Numbered from the stretch's first letter, positions 1-7,571 are shown. The stretch is 21,767 bases of DNA from Ch71 sp050945695 (GCA_050945695.1 JBMNTK010000041.1:1-21767); one strand, 5' to 3'. Notes: generated by a model from the letters alone, not told the origin. Numbers and translations: made by a program.

Positions 1-141
1 ATCATCGTGGAGACCTGGACTAGGCTCGCCTACGCGGAGATGTACGCGGGGGTGGTCGCCATGAGTCTGCTGGGCCTGGGGTTCTACCTGGGCATAGACC
101 GGTTGGAGAAGCGCCTGTGCCCGTATCTGTTCCTAGAATGA
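1..141 (+). CDS. ABC transporter permease, C-terminal fragment (5' end outside window)
   Basis: Frame 1 is open from the left edge to TGA at 139-141 and gives 46 residues. The peptide has a cytoplasmic-looking segment (ETWTRLAYAEMYAG), a hydrophobic helix (VVAMSLLGLGFYLGI) and a short basic tail (DRLEKRLCPYLFLE). This is the usual end of the binding-protein-dependent transport permeases of the SsuC/TauC/ThiX type, where an 'A-MYAG' segment precedes the last membrane helix and an 'LE-RL' tail follows. It would form the membrane channel of an importer, with the ATPase and binding protein outside the window. The substrate cannot be told from this fragment. The stop codon overlaps the start of ubiE (ATGA), so the two are probably co-translated. 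Confidence 0.7.
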   Translation: MIVETWTRLAYAEMYAGVVAMSLLGLGFYLGIDRLEKRLCPYLFLE

Positions 142-839
142 CCCTGCCCTCGCGGCAGGAGAAGCCCGCCTACGTCAGCCGGATGTTCGGCGGCATCGCC
201 GGCCACTACGACCTTATGAACCGCCTTATGACGGCGGGCCGAGATGGCGCCTGGCGGGCAGCAGCGGTTCGCTGGCTCGATCCTCAGCCGGGACACCTGG
301 TGCTAGACGTGGGCACGGGCACGGGCGACTTCCTGCCCCTCTTGGCCGGGCGGGGATGCCAGGCCGTGGGCGCGGACTTCTCCCTGCCCATGATGCGCGC
401 CGGGCGGGAGAAGTTGGCCCGGGCCTCGGCGCCGGTGTCACTGGTGGCGGGAGATGCCATGCGGCTTCCCTTCCCGGATGCCACCTTCGACGGGTTGGTG
501 AACGGCTTCCTGCTGCGCAACGTGGCCGACCTGGACGCCGCCCTGGCGGAGATGAGGCGAGTGCTCAAGCCCGGTGGGCTGGCCGTGTGCCTGGAGATCA
601 CCTGGCCCCGGCTGCCTCTCTTCCGGGAAGCTTTCGGCCTCTACTTCGGGCGGCTCGTTCCCCTGCTGGGGCGGCTGATCAGCCGCGACCCGGAGGCCTA
701 TTCCTACCTGCCGAGCTCCGTGGCGGCCTTCGTCTCGGCATCGGAGCTGGCGGAGCGGATGCAGGCGGTGGGGTTCCGCGAGGTGGCGTACCGGCGCCTG
801 GCCCTGGGCGCGGTGGCCCTCCACCGAGGTGTGCGCTAG
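138..839 (+). CDS. ubiE: Demethylmenaquinone / ubiquinone C-methyltransferase (UbiE/MenG family)
   Basis: A SAM-dependent C-methyltransferase of 233 residues that performs the last step of menaquinone synthesis: it methylates demethylmenaquinone on the quinone ring at the membrane surface. The N-terminus carries the family signature MFGGIAGHYDLMNRLMTAGRD (about residues 16-36). SAM motif I, LDVGTGTGD, is at 56-64. The family's post-motif segment is present as LLRNVADLD followed by RRVLKPGG, and the C-terminus ends in the typical GAVALHRG. Length matches the family (about 230-250). I chose ATG 138 because it forms an ATGA overlap with the permease stop; a GTG at 117 in the same frame would overlap the permease more deeply and adds residues unlike the family. 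No ribosome binding site precedes 138, consistent with translational coupling. Menaquinone rather than ubiquinone is inferred from the likely phylum. Confidence 0.9.
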   Translation: MTLPSRQEKPAYVSRMFGGIAGHYDLMNRLMTAGRDGAWRAAAVRWLDPQPGHLVLDVGTGTGDFLPLLAGRGCQAVGADFSLPMMRAGREKLARASAPVSLVAGDAMRLPFPDATFDGLVNGFLLRNVADLDAALAEMRRVLKPGGLAVCLEITWPRLPLFREAFGLYFGRLVPLLGRLISRDPEAYSYLPSSVAAFVSASELAERMQAVGFREVAYRRLALGAVALHRGVR

Positions 840-850
840 CCCGGCGGCCC

Positions 851-3166
851 TCACTCACCGCTCACCGTGATCGTCCCCACCACCACTGCCCCTGAGGGGA
901 GCCCCCGCGCTGACTGCGGCCGGAGGCGCTCTCCCGTATCCCACTCATAGACCCCAAGCAGCAGCTGGTACTGCCCCGGGGCGACGTCCTCAGGCAACGC
1001 GAGGGTGTAGGTCGAGGCGAGCGCTTCCCCCGCGTCCAAAGCGCGGCCCTGACCCTCGTAGGGGGCGCCATCCCACTGGGCCAGGGGACGCTCCTGGGCA
1101 TCGGCCAGGTGCAGGAAGGCCGACAGGCCGTCAATGAGAGCGTCGGGGACCTGCCAGCCTACCGTCACGTCTATGGCTTCTCCGGGCCGGGCATCCTGAG
1201 TGTGGATGGTCCAGCCGACCGCGGCGAGGTCACCCTCACCGAAGGTGATGGGCTCGCGGTGCTCCAGCAGGGCGGCCAGCTGAGCCGGGGTGGGCGACAC
1301 CAGCACCTCGCCGGCGACCCAGGTGGCCTCCCCCAGCGACACTACCAGCCGGGCAGGGCCTGCCGGCACCTCCGGCGGCAGAGCCAGCGGGATGACCTCG
1401 GTGATGGTCTCGCCCGGGCGCCACAGCCTGGTTGGGAGCCCACCCCGCAGCGGCCCCTGCTCCGGCGCCACCACGATCTCGGTTCCGTCCGCGGGGCGCA
1501 CCGCGACGCTGATGGTCAGGTCGTCCACCAGGGGCGCCAGGCACTGCCAGGTCATGACCAAGGGAACGGTCGCGCCGGGGTTGAGGACGGGTACGCCAGG
1601 CAGCCCGACCTCGCTCAGCTGGACCTCCGGCCGGGGCGAGGCCGCAGGAGTCCAGGACGTGTTGGGCCGGGGCGGATAGGCCGGAAGGCGCCGGTAGAGC
1701 CTCATGCGGGCAGCGGGGTCGCCCTGGGCGGAGTAGTCGAAGCTGGCCGCTACCTGGTAGGCGCGCTGGAACCAGGGCTCCCGTTCCACCGCTTCCCAGG
1801 CGGTGGCGTCCACGGCCAGGACGTACTCCGGCCAGAAGCGGTTCACCGCCAGCACCAGGCTCTGGCCCCAGTCCAGGAGCCGCTCGGCCAGGTAGGGCGA
1901 CACCAGGCCCATGGTGTCCACCACCTCGATGCCGGAGAACCAACCCACCACGCCGATCTCCAGCAGAGCCACGCTATCGCCGGGCTGCGCGTGCGCGGAC
2001 AGCCACTGGCCGGCATCGCGGTAGGCCAGGGCGCGGGCGGGGCTGGCCTCGGCCGAGCGCAGCGAGTGCGTCAGCATCTGGCCAGCGGGCAGGAGCAGGG
2101 CCGCCGCTAGCAGGGTTACGGCCAGCCCTCGCCACCGCCCGGCCACCGTGGCGACGGTATGGAGACCTTCGACGGCCAGCACTGCCACCAGGGGCACCAG
2201 GGGCACGTAGTACCAGCCAAAGTGCGGCATGCCGGTGAGCCAGTAGGCCACGGTGTAGAGGCCACCCCAAGCCACGTAGGGTTGCCAGGGCGCCGCTGAG
2301 CGAAGAGCACGGGGTAGGCCCATGAGGGCCAGCCCCAGGTAGGGGACCAGGAGCGGCCATCGGGCCAGGCGTCCCCGCAGGAGTGCCAAGCCGCCCTGTA
2401 CGAAGTCACCACCACCGAACCCGGGGCTGTGGGCCAGCCCGGCCTTGGCGTGGAGGGAGTTGGGGAAGGGCGAGCCGTAGTGCCCCCAAGCCCAGAGGTA
2501 CCAGGGCGCCACGATGAGCCCGGCCAGGGCCGCTTCCTTCCAGGGCAGGCGCCGCTCCCGCAGGGCAGTGGCCACCAGGACTACTACCACGACGATCCCA
2601 CCATCGAGCCGGGTGAGGGCCGCCAGGCCGGCCAAAGCCGCGGCGGGAAGCCCCCGTCCCGAGCCGGCGAGCAGCAGGCTTGCGAGGCACAGGAGAGCGT
2701 ACAGCGCCGACTCCATGCCGAGGTTCTCGGCGAAGGTAGCGCTGGCAGCCAGGACCAGGAGAGGCACCCCGGCCCACGCCGGCCGGTGCCGAAGGACATA
2801 GCCGAGGGCCAGGATGGCGACCGCCCAGGAAAAGCCGCTCATCCAGACGGCCAGGTCCGGCAGGCCCAGCCCGAGGCGGTGGCCGGCGGCCAGCAGCAGC
2901 GTGAACAAGGGGGTGCTAGTGCCCAGGACGGGCTCGCCGGGGTTGTAGACCAGCCCGTTGCCCTCGGCCAGGTTGCGAGCGTAGCGGAAGGTGATGTAGG
3001 CGTCGTCCCCCAGGAGGTGGTGCTGGGAGAGAGCTACCCACAGCGCCACTGCGGCCGCCAAGGCAGGCAGAGCCCACGTGCGCACCAACCAGGGCGCGAG
3101 GACATCTAGGCGCTGAGGGCGCGGCAGCCGGTCCGTTGTTACAGGGCCACTAGGCGGCACGGGCAC
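851..3166 (-). CDS. Multi-pass membrane glycosyltransferase-like protein (GT-C/PMT type) with C-terminal beta-sandwich domains
   Basis: About 771 residues from the chosen start. After one N-terminal hydrophobic helix comes GDDAYITFRYARNLAEGNG (about 53-71) and then NPGEPVLGTSTPLF. This is the first-loop signature of GT-C membrane glycosyltransferases related to ArnT/PMT, in which the paired Asp binds the metal or lipid-sugar donor. Around eleven hydrophobic segments follow to about residue 370. Next is an extracytoplasmic stretch (DSVALLEIGVVGWFSG, DTMGLVSPYL) common in such proteins. The last ~270 residues look like two beta-sandwich domains (for example FLHLADAQERPLAQWDGAP). The open frame continues upstream to 3493 but would run into dhaK and its promoter. 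A TATACT -10 box at 3220-3225 on this strand suggests GTG 3166 or 3160 as the start, without a clear ribosome binding site. It is convergent with ubiE, with an 11-base gap. Donor and acceptor are unknown. Confidence 0.75.
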   Translation of the reverse strand: MPVPPSGPVTTDRLPRPQRLDVLAPWLVRTWALPALAAAVALWVALSQHHLLGDDAYITFRYARNLAEGNGLVYNPGEPVLGTSTPLFTLLLAAGHRLGLGLPDLAVWMSGFSWAVAILALGYVLRHRPAWAGVPLLVLAASATFAENLGMESALYALLCLASLLLAGSGRGLPAAALAGLAALTRLDGGIVVVVVLVATALRERRLPWKEAALAGLIVAPWYLWAWGHYGSPFPNSLHAKAGLAHSPGFGGGDFVQGGLALLRGRLARWPLLVPYLGLALMGLPRALRSAAPWQPYVAWGGLYTVAYWLTGMPHFGWYYVPLVPLVAVLAVEGLHTVATVAGRWRGLAVTLLAAALLLPAGQMLTHSLRSAEASPARALAYRDAGQWLSAHAQPGDSVALLEIGVVGWFSGIEVVDTMGLVSPYLAERLLDWGQSLVLAVNRFWPEYVLAVDATAWEAVEREPWFQRAYQVAASFDYSAQGDPAARMRLYRRLPAYPPRPNTSWTPAASPRPEVQLSEVGLPGVPVLNPGATVPLVMTWQCLAPLVDDLTISVAVRPADGTEIVVAPEQGPLRGGLPTRLWRPGETITEVIPLALPPEVPAGPARLVVSLGEATWVAGEVLVSPTPAQLAALLEHREPITFGEGDLAAVGWTIHTQDARPGEAIDVTVGWQVPDALIDGLSAFLHLADAQERPLAQWDGAPYEGQGRALDAGEALASTYTLALPEDVAPGQYQLLLGVYEWDTGERLRPQSARGLPSGAVVVGTITVSGE

Positions 3167-3219
3167 AGTCAGCTCGGCTCGTTGGGGGATGGCGCGGCCG
3201 TTTGTGACCGCGCCTGGCC

Positions 3220-3225
3220 AGTATA
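3220..3225 (-). promoter_or_regulatory. Candidate -10 box for the membrane glycosyltransferase gene
   Basis: The minus strand reads TATACT here (5 of 6 to the sigma-70 -10 consensus), 54 bases upstream of GTG 3166. The hexamer 17-18 bases further upstream is GC-rich (TGGCCG at best), so the -35 is poor. The box bears on the start choice: transcription would begin near 3213, which excludes the longer upstream reading frame. Confidence 0.4.
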
Positions 3226-3267
3226 GCGCGCCGGCGCCCCGGCCGGCCACCTCCGCGGGAACGTACC

Positions 3268-3296
3268 TTGATGGAAGCGCGGCGCTTCCGTATACT
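3268..3296 (+). promoter_or_regulatory. Sigma-70-type promoter of the dhaKL-mazG-oxidoreductase operon
   Basis: TTGATG at 3268-3273 and TATACT at 3291-3296 are separated by exactly 17 bases. The match is 4 of 6 at -35 and 5 of 6 at -10. The predicted transcript start is near 3303, giving a leader of about 40 bases before ATG 3342, which has AGGAGG at 3331-3336. Confidence 0.6.
3273..3289. promoter_or_regulatory. Palindromic operator candidate inside the dhaK promoter
   Basis: A perfect inverted repeat GGAAGCGC-G-GCGCTTCC (8-1-8) fills almost the whole spacer between the -35 and -10 hexamers of the dhaK promoter. A dimeric repressor bound here would block RNA polymerase. No regulator gene is adjacent in the window, so the binding protein is unknown. 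The operator role is inferred from symmetry and position only. Confidence 0.5.
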
Positions 3297-3341
3297 CGGG
3301 CCGAACCCAGAGCCGATTGCCCGGCAGACGAGGAGGCTCCG

Positions 3342-4358
3342 ATGAAGAAGATCATAAACGACCCCTTCCAATTCGTAGACGAGGTGCTCGAGGGCATACT
3401 CCTGGCGTATCCCTGGCATCTGAAGCGGGTCGAGGGAGAGGGCAGGGCCCTGGTGCGGGCCGATGCCCCGGTCAGAGGGAAGGTCGGTATCACGACGGGG
3501 GGCGGCTCGGGTCACATCCCTGTGTTCCTGGGCTACGTGGGTCCTGGACTGTGTGATGGGGTAGCCATTGGCAACGTGTTCTCGTCACCGCCGGCCGAGG
3601 CCATGCTCGCGGCCACCAAGGCGGTGGACGGTGGCGAGGGCGTTCTCTACCTCTACGGCAACTACGGCGGCGACGTCATGAACTTCGACATGGCGGCCGA
3701 GATGGCGGACATGGAGGGCATCCCGGTCAAGACCGTGCTCGCCCACGACGACGTGGTCTCGGCCCCACCCGACCAGGCTGCCCGTCGCCGGGCCGTGGCC
3801 GGGCTGTACTTCGCCTACAAGATCGCGGGCGCCTGCGCGGCCGAGGGCAAGGACCTGGACGGTGTGGCCGCGGCGGCCCAGCGGGCGGCCGACCAGACTC
3901 GTAGCATGGGCGTGGCGCTGTCTCCGTGCACCGTGCCGGCGGCAGGCAAGCCCACCTTCGAGATCGGCGAGGACGAGATGGAGCTGGGCATGGGCATCCA
4001 CGGCGAGCCCGGGCTGGAGCGAAGCAAGCTCAAGCCGGCGGACGAGATCGCGGAGGCCATCGTGGAGAGAGTGGTTGCCGACCTGCCCTTCCGCAGTGGC
4101 GACGAGGTGGCAGTGTTGGTGAACGGCCTGGGGGCTACGCCGCCGGAGGAGCTGTTCGTGCTCTACCGCAAGGCGCACCAGTTGCTGACCGACCATGGCC
4201 TCAAGATCCACAAGGCCCTGGTGGGCGAGTACGCGACCTCGCTGGAGATGGCAGGGGCTTCCATCAGCCTGCTGAAGCTGGATGACGATCTCAAGCGGTG
4301 GCTGGATGCCCCGGCGTTCTCACCATTCTTGCTCCAACAGAGGGTAACTCAGCAATGA
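3342..4358 (+). CDS. dhaK: Dihydroxyacetone kinase-type subunit DhaK (ketose-binding subunit)
   Basis: 338 residues (E. coli DhaK has 356). In this family the K subunit binds a small ketone such as dihydroxyacetone covalently as a hemiaminal through a histidine, while DhaL carries the nucleotide. The substrate-site elements are visible: GGGSGH ending at His58, GNYGGD ending at Asp111 followed by VMNF, and MGIHGEPG with His220, the counterpart of the covalent His218 in E. coli. Also conserved is SPCTVPAAGKPTF. One variation: the usual GSGHEP is GSGHIP here, as in DhaK-like subunits found in other sugar-catabolic clusters, so erythrulose or another ketose is possible. The start is ATG 3342, with AGGAGG five bases upstream. 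The longer reading frame (from 3189) has no support and crosses the promoter. The stop overlaps dhaL by ATGA. Confidence 0.88.
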   Translation: MKKIINDPFQFVDEVLEGILLAYPWHLKRVEGEGRALVRADAPVRGKVGITTGGGSGHIPVFLGYVGPGLCDGVAIGNVFSSPPAEAMLAATKAVDGGEGVLYLYGNYGGDVMNFDMAAEMADMEGIPVKTVLAHDDVVSAPPDQAARRRAVAGLYFAYKIAGACAAEGKDLDGVAAAAQRAADQTRSMGVALSPCTVPAAGKPTFEIGEDEMELGMGIHGEPGLERSKLKPADEIAEAIVERVVADLPFRSGDEVAVLVNGLGATPPEELFVLYRKAHQLLTDHGLKIHKALVGEYATSLEMAGASISLLKLDDDLKRWLDAPAFSPFLLQQRVTQQ

Positions 4359-4993
4359 AGGATGCGGTGACGGTAGAGGAGGTGCGGGCGGCGCTGGCCA
4401 AGGTAGGCGAGGACGCGGCCGCCAACGCTGAGACACTGCGGGAACTGGACGCCGCCACCGGTGATGGTGACCTGGGCGTGACCATGACGGTGGGCTGGGG
4501 GGCGGTACGCGAGGCCCTGCCCGGGCTGGGTCAGGGCGACATCGGCACCCTCCTGGCGCAGGCCGGCATGACCTTCAACCGGGCGGCTGCCTCCACGTTT
4601 GGCGTGCTGTTGGCCACGGCCCTGATGCGCGCCGGAAGGGAGCTCAAGGGGCTCACCGAGGCGCGCCTGCCGGACGTGATCCGGGCGGCAGAGGGGGCGT
4701 TCGCCGGCATCAAGGAGCGGGGCAAGGCTGACGTGGGCGACAAGACCATGCTGGACGCTCTTGACCCGGCCATTGCCGCCCTGAAGGACGCCGAGGCACA
4801 GGGCAGGTCGCTGAGAGAGGCCCTGGATGCCGCCGCAGAAGCAGCCATGCGCGGGGCGGAAGCCACCGTCGGTAAGATGCCCAAGTTCGGACGGGCCTCT
4901 TGGCTGGGGCCCCGAGCGGCTGAGGTTCAGGACCCTGGCGCCACTGCCGTAGCCCTGATGTTGCGCTCCCTGGCCGAAGCCCTGCGCAGTTAG
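4355..4993 (+). CDS. dhaL: Dihydroxyacetone kinase-type subunit DhaL (nucleotide-binding subunit)
   Basis: 212 residues, close to E. coli DhaL (210). The subunit holds ADP/ATP through magnesium ions and passes the phosphate to the ketose held by DhaK. The metal-binding aspartates are present as LRELDAATGDGD (Asp32, Asp37, Asp39, matching Asp30/35/37 of E. coli). Further family segments are DKTMLDALDPA, KFGRASWLGPRA and QDPGATA. The usual GDGDHG reads GDGDLG: the His is Leu. No dhaM or other PTS phosphoryl donor is present, and K and L are separate genes, so the phosphate source (ATP directly, or a PTS protein encoded elsewhere) is undecided. ATG 4355 overlaps the dhaK stop by ATGA and is preceded by a weak GAGGG. 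Confidence 0.85.
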   Translation: MKDAVTVEEVRAALAKVGEDAAANAETLRELDAATGDGDLGVTMTVGWGAVREALPGLGQGDIGTLLAQAGMTFNRAAASTFGVLLATALMRAGRELKGLTEARLPDVIRAAEGAFAGIKERGKADVGDKTMLDALDPAIAALKDAEAQGRSLREALDAAAEAAMRGAEATVGKMPKFGRASWLGPRAAEVQDPGATAVALMLRSLAEALRS

Positions 4994-5020
4994 CCAACTG
5001 GGCCGATAGGGAAGTGTGAG

Positions 5021-5044
5021 GGGAGCAGCTTGGCTGCTCCCTCT
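5021..5044 (+). terminator. Hairpin between dhaL and mazG (attenuator or weak terminator)
   Basis: Arms GGGAGCAGC (5021-5029) and GCTGCTCCC (5033-5041) pair perfectly over 9 bp with a 3-base loop. They are followed by TCTGTTGCTT, only partly T-rich. The hairpin ends 22 bases before the mazG start codon, so it may partly terminate after dhaKL or protect the 3' end of that part of the message. Confidence 0.45.
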
Positions 5045-5063
5045 GTTGCTTGAGGAGTATGTA

Positions 5064-6515
5064 ATGGCGATTACCATAGTTGGTTTGGGACCAGGACCGT
5101 TAGCTCAGATGAGTCTGGGGGCCTGGCAGGCGCTGGAGTCGGCCGGGGAGGTGTTCGTGCGCACGGCGCGTCACCCTACCGTCCGGCAGTTGCCCCCTGA
5201 GATTCAGGTGCGGCCCTTCGACGCCGTGTACGAGAGCCACGAGTCGTTCGATCAGGTTTACGATGAGATCGCCCGTCAGATAACCGAACTGGGCCGCGGC
5301 GAGGGCTCGGTGGTGTATGCCGTGCCTGGGCACCCCTTAGTGGGGGAGACGACGGTACAGCGCATCGTGGCCATAGCGAGGCAAGAGGGCATCCCGGTTG
5401 AGATCGTGCCCAGCGAGTCCTTCCTGTCTGCGGTCATGGTGACGCTGGGGCTGGACGGTCTCGACCTGCAGGTGCTGGATGCCACCGAGGTAGCGCGGCT
5501 TTGGCACCCACCGCTGCGGGTGGACGGGCCGGCGATCCTAGGACAGCTCTACGACCGCAGCATTGCTTCAGGGGTGAAGCTCTGTCTCCTGAACGCCTAT
5601 CCACCCGATCATCAGGTCGTCCTGGTGCGGGCGGCGGGCACGGCGGAGCAGGTCGTCCGGCGCTTGCCCCTGGAGGAGCTGGACCGCCAGCCGGACATAG
5701 ATCACCTCACCTCGCTCTACGTGCCGCCTCGATCCACCCCGTCCAGCCTGGAGAGCTTCCAGGACACGGTGGCCCGGCTGCGCTCGCCGGAGGGCTGCCC
5801 GTGGGATCGGGAGCAGACGCACCGGACGCTACGCGAGACGCTCCTGGAAGAGACGTATGAGGTCCTGGAGGCGTTGGACGACGAGGACCCGGAGGAGCTG
5901 AGGGTGGAGCTGGGCGATCTGCTCATGCAGATCTGCATGCATGCCCAGATGGCCACGGAGGAAGGGTACTTCACCATCTACGACGTGGTGGCCGGGATAG
6001 ACGAGAAGATCCGACGGCGTCACCCCCACGTGTTTGCCGACACCACCGTGAGCGACTCCGAGGAAGTGCTGCGCAACTGGGAGGAGATCAAGCGCGCCGA
6101 GCGAGGCGAACAGGACTCTCGGTCGCTCCTGGCCGGGGTGCCGGCTGGCCTTCCCGCTCTGGCCCAGGCCAACGCCTACCAGAAGCGGGTGGCCCGAGTG
6201 GGGTTCGACTGGCGTCACGTCGAAGGGGTCTGGGAGAAGGTGCTGGAGGAGGTCTCGGAGCTTCGCGCTGCCCTGCCGGAGGAGCGAGAGGCAGAGCTCG
6301 GCGATCTGCTCTTCGCAGTGGTGAATCTGGCCCGTCACCTGGAGTTGGACGCCGAGACGGCACTGCGCCAGGCCAACGCTCGCTTCCGCCGTCGCTTCGA
6401 GCGGATGCAGGAGATAGCAGCCGAACGCCAGATAGACTTCGCCAGGCTGAGCCTGGAGGAGCAGGATCGGCTCTGGGAAGAGACCAAGCAAGAGGAACGG
6501 GGCGAGGGAAGCTAG
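5064..6515 (+). CDS. mazG: Tetrapyrrole methylase-like domain fused to MazG nucleoside triphosphate pyrophosphohydrolase (YabN type)
   Basis: 483 residues, the size of Bacillus YabN (about 489). Residues 1-220 form a tetrapyrrole-methylase-like domain (VGLGPGPLAQMSLGAWQAL at 6-24, YAVPGHPLVGE at 85-95). The rest is MazG in two halves. The first has the metal-binding EETYEVLEALDD and VELGDLL (Glu262, Glu263, Glu266, Glu282, Asp285) and is preceded by CPWDREQTH, typical of MazG. The second has LEEVSEL and AELGDLL (Glu395, Glu396, Glu399, Glu411, Asp414). RHPHVFAD and WEEIKRAE are also family marks. MazG hydrolyses (d)NTPs to NMPs and pyrophosphate, cleaning aberrant nucleotides; the role of the methylase part is unclear in the family. 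ATG 5064 has GAGGAG six bases upstream; a longer frame from 5016 would begin before the upstream hairpin. Confidence 0.92.
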   Translation: MAITIVGLGPGPLAQMSLGAWQALESAGEVFVRTARHPTVRQLPPEIQVRPFDAVYESHESFDQVYDEIARQITELGRGEGSVVYAVPGHPLVGETTVQRIVAIARQEGIPVEIVPSESFLSAVMVTLGLDGLDLQVLDATEVARLWHPPLRVDGPAILGQLYDRSIASGVKLCLLNAYPPDHQVVLVRAAGTAEQVVRRLPLEELDRQPDIDHLTSLYVPPRSTPSSLESFQDTVARLRSPEGCPWDREQTHRTLRETLLEETYEVLEALDDEDPEELRVELGDLLMQICMHAQMATEEGYFTIYDVVAGIDEKIRRRHPHVFADTTVSDSEEVLRNWEEIKRAERGEQDSRSLLAGVPAGLPALAQANAYQKRVARVGFDWRHVEGVWEKVLEEVSELRAALPEEREAELGDLLFAVVNLARHLELDAETALRQANARFRRRFERMQEIAAERQIDFARLSLEEQDRLWEETKQEERGEGS

Positions 6516-6536
6516 TCCGCGAGCAGGGAGGTGGGT

Positions 6537-7511
6537 ATGACCCGGCTGATCCAGGTGGGGATAGGTGGGATGGGCGGTACGTGGCTGCGTACCGTGCTTG
6601 CGTCGGACGAGGCTGAATACGCCGGCTTCGTCGAGATCAACGACGAGATCGCCCGTAAGCAGAGTGAGCAGTTCGGCCTAGACCCCTCACTGATCTTCCC
6701 CACCTTGCCGGAGGCCATGCGGTCCCTGAGTGCGGATGGCGTCATCGTGGTGACGCCGCCCCAGTTCCACCGGGAGCAATCCATCCAGGCGTTGCGGGCC
6801 GGGCTGCCGGTCCTGTCAGAGAAGCCCCTGGCTGACACCATGGAAGCGGCCCGCGAGATCGTCCGGGTTGCGGACGAGACCGGTGTCCTGCACATGGTGG
6901 CGCAGAACTACCGCTACAGCGTGCCCATTCAGACGCTCAAGGCGGTGCTGGACTCGGGCCGACTGGGCAAGGTGGGGGCGGTGTCGGTGCGCTTCTTCCG
7001 GGGGCCGCACTTCGGGGGCTTCCGGGAGGAGATGCCGTACCCGCTGATCGTGGACATGAGCATTCACCACTTCGACCTCATGCGCTACCTGCTGGGGCGG
7101 GAGGTGGTGGAGATCCGCGGGTTTGGCTTCAACCCCTCTTGGAGCTGGTTTGGCGGCGACGCCTCGGCACTGGTGTCGTACCGGTTCGCCGGTGATGGCA
7201 GCGACGTGTTCGTCGGGTACCACGCTTCCTGGTGCTCCAACGGGTGGGACCTGTCCTGGAACGGCGAGTGGCGCTTCGAGTGCGAGCGGGGCGTGGCCCT
7301 GTTGGAGCAGGACCGGGTGTGGGTCCAGGAGGCCGGCGGCGAGCGGGAGGAGGTGCCTCCCGTGGCCATGGAGAAGACCGGGCAGGCCTACCTGCTCAGT
7401 GAGTTCGTGCGGGCCCTTCGCGGCGGGCCGGCCCCGGCGACGGTTTGTCAGGACAACATCCGATCGCTAGGGATCGTCTTCGATACCCTGGCCGCGCTCT
7501 ACGACCAGTGA
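6537..7511 (+). CDS. Gfo/Idh/MocA-family NAD(P)-dependent oxidoreductase
   Basis: 324 residues, a usual size for the family. These enzymes oxidise or reduce sugars, inositols or their derivatives with NAD(P). The N-terminal Rossmann fold shows VGIGGMGG (7-14) and FVEIND at the end of the second strand. The catalytic EKP is at 95-97. The second catalytic segment is VDMSIHHFDLMRYL (172-185), matching D-x-G-x-H-x-x-D with His177 and Asp180. The substrate cannot be assigned. The position 21 bases after mazG, in an operon beginning with dhaKL, suggests small-sugar metabolism, but that is inference. ATG 6537 is chosen because GGGAGG lies at 6526-6531, five bases upstream; a GTG at 6531 would overlap that site. 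Confidence 0.85.
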   Translation: MTRLIQVGIGGMGGTWLRTVLASDEAEYAGFVEINDEIARKQSEQFGLDPSLIFPTLPEAMRSLSADGVIVVTPPQFHREQSIQALRAGLPVLSEKPLADTMEAAREIVRVADETGVLHMVAQNYRYSVPIQTLKAVLDSGRLGKVGAVSVRFFRGPHFGGFREEMPYPLIVDMSIHHFDLMRYLLGREVVEIRGFGFNPSWSWFGGDASALVSYRFAGDGSDVFVGYHASWCSNGWDLSWNGEWRFECERGVALLEQDRVWVQEAGGEREEVPPVAMEKTGQAYLLSEFVRALRGGPAPATVCQDNIRSLGIVFDTLAALYDQ

Positions 7512-7516
7512 CGCAT

Positions 7517-7557
7517 GAGTCCCCGCGGCTGAGGTGATGGCCGCGGGGACTCTTTGC
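7517..7557. terminator. Strong hairpin terminator between convergent operons
   Basis: GAGTCCCCGCGGC (7517-7529) pairs perfectly with GCCGCGGGGACTC (7540-7552): 13 bp with a 10-base loop. TTTGCT follows on the plus strand. It lies between the stop of the oxidoreductase (7511) and the stop of the minus-strand gene (7572), so it may serve both directions. Confidence 0.75.
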
Positions 7558-7571
7558 TAGCTATCTCCCGG

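Noticed and set aside
1109..2110. 333-residue plus-strand ORF opposite the glycosyltransferase tail
   Set aside because: Gly/His/Gln-rich shadow with no recognisable domain and no ribosome binding site.
3167..3493. N-terminal extension of the minus-strand glycosyltransferase frame up to 3493
   Set aside because: It would overlap the first 150 bases of dhaK and the dhaK promoter, the added residues look like shadow coding, and a -10 box at 3220-3225 lies inside it.
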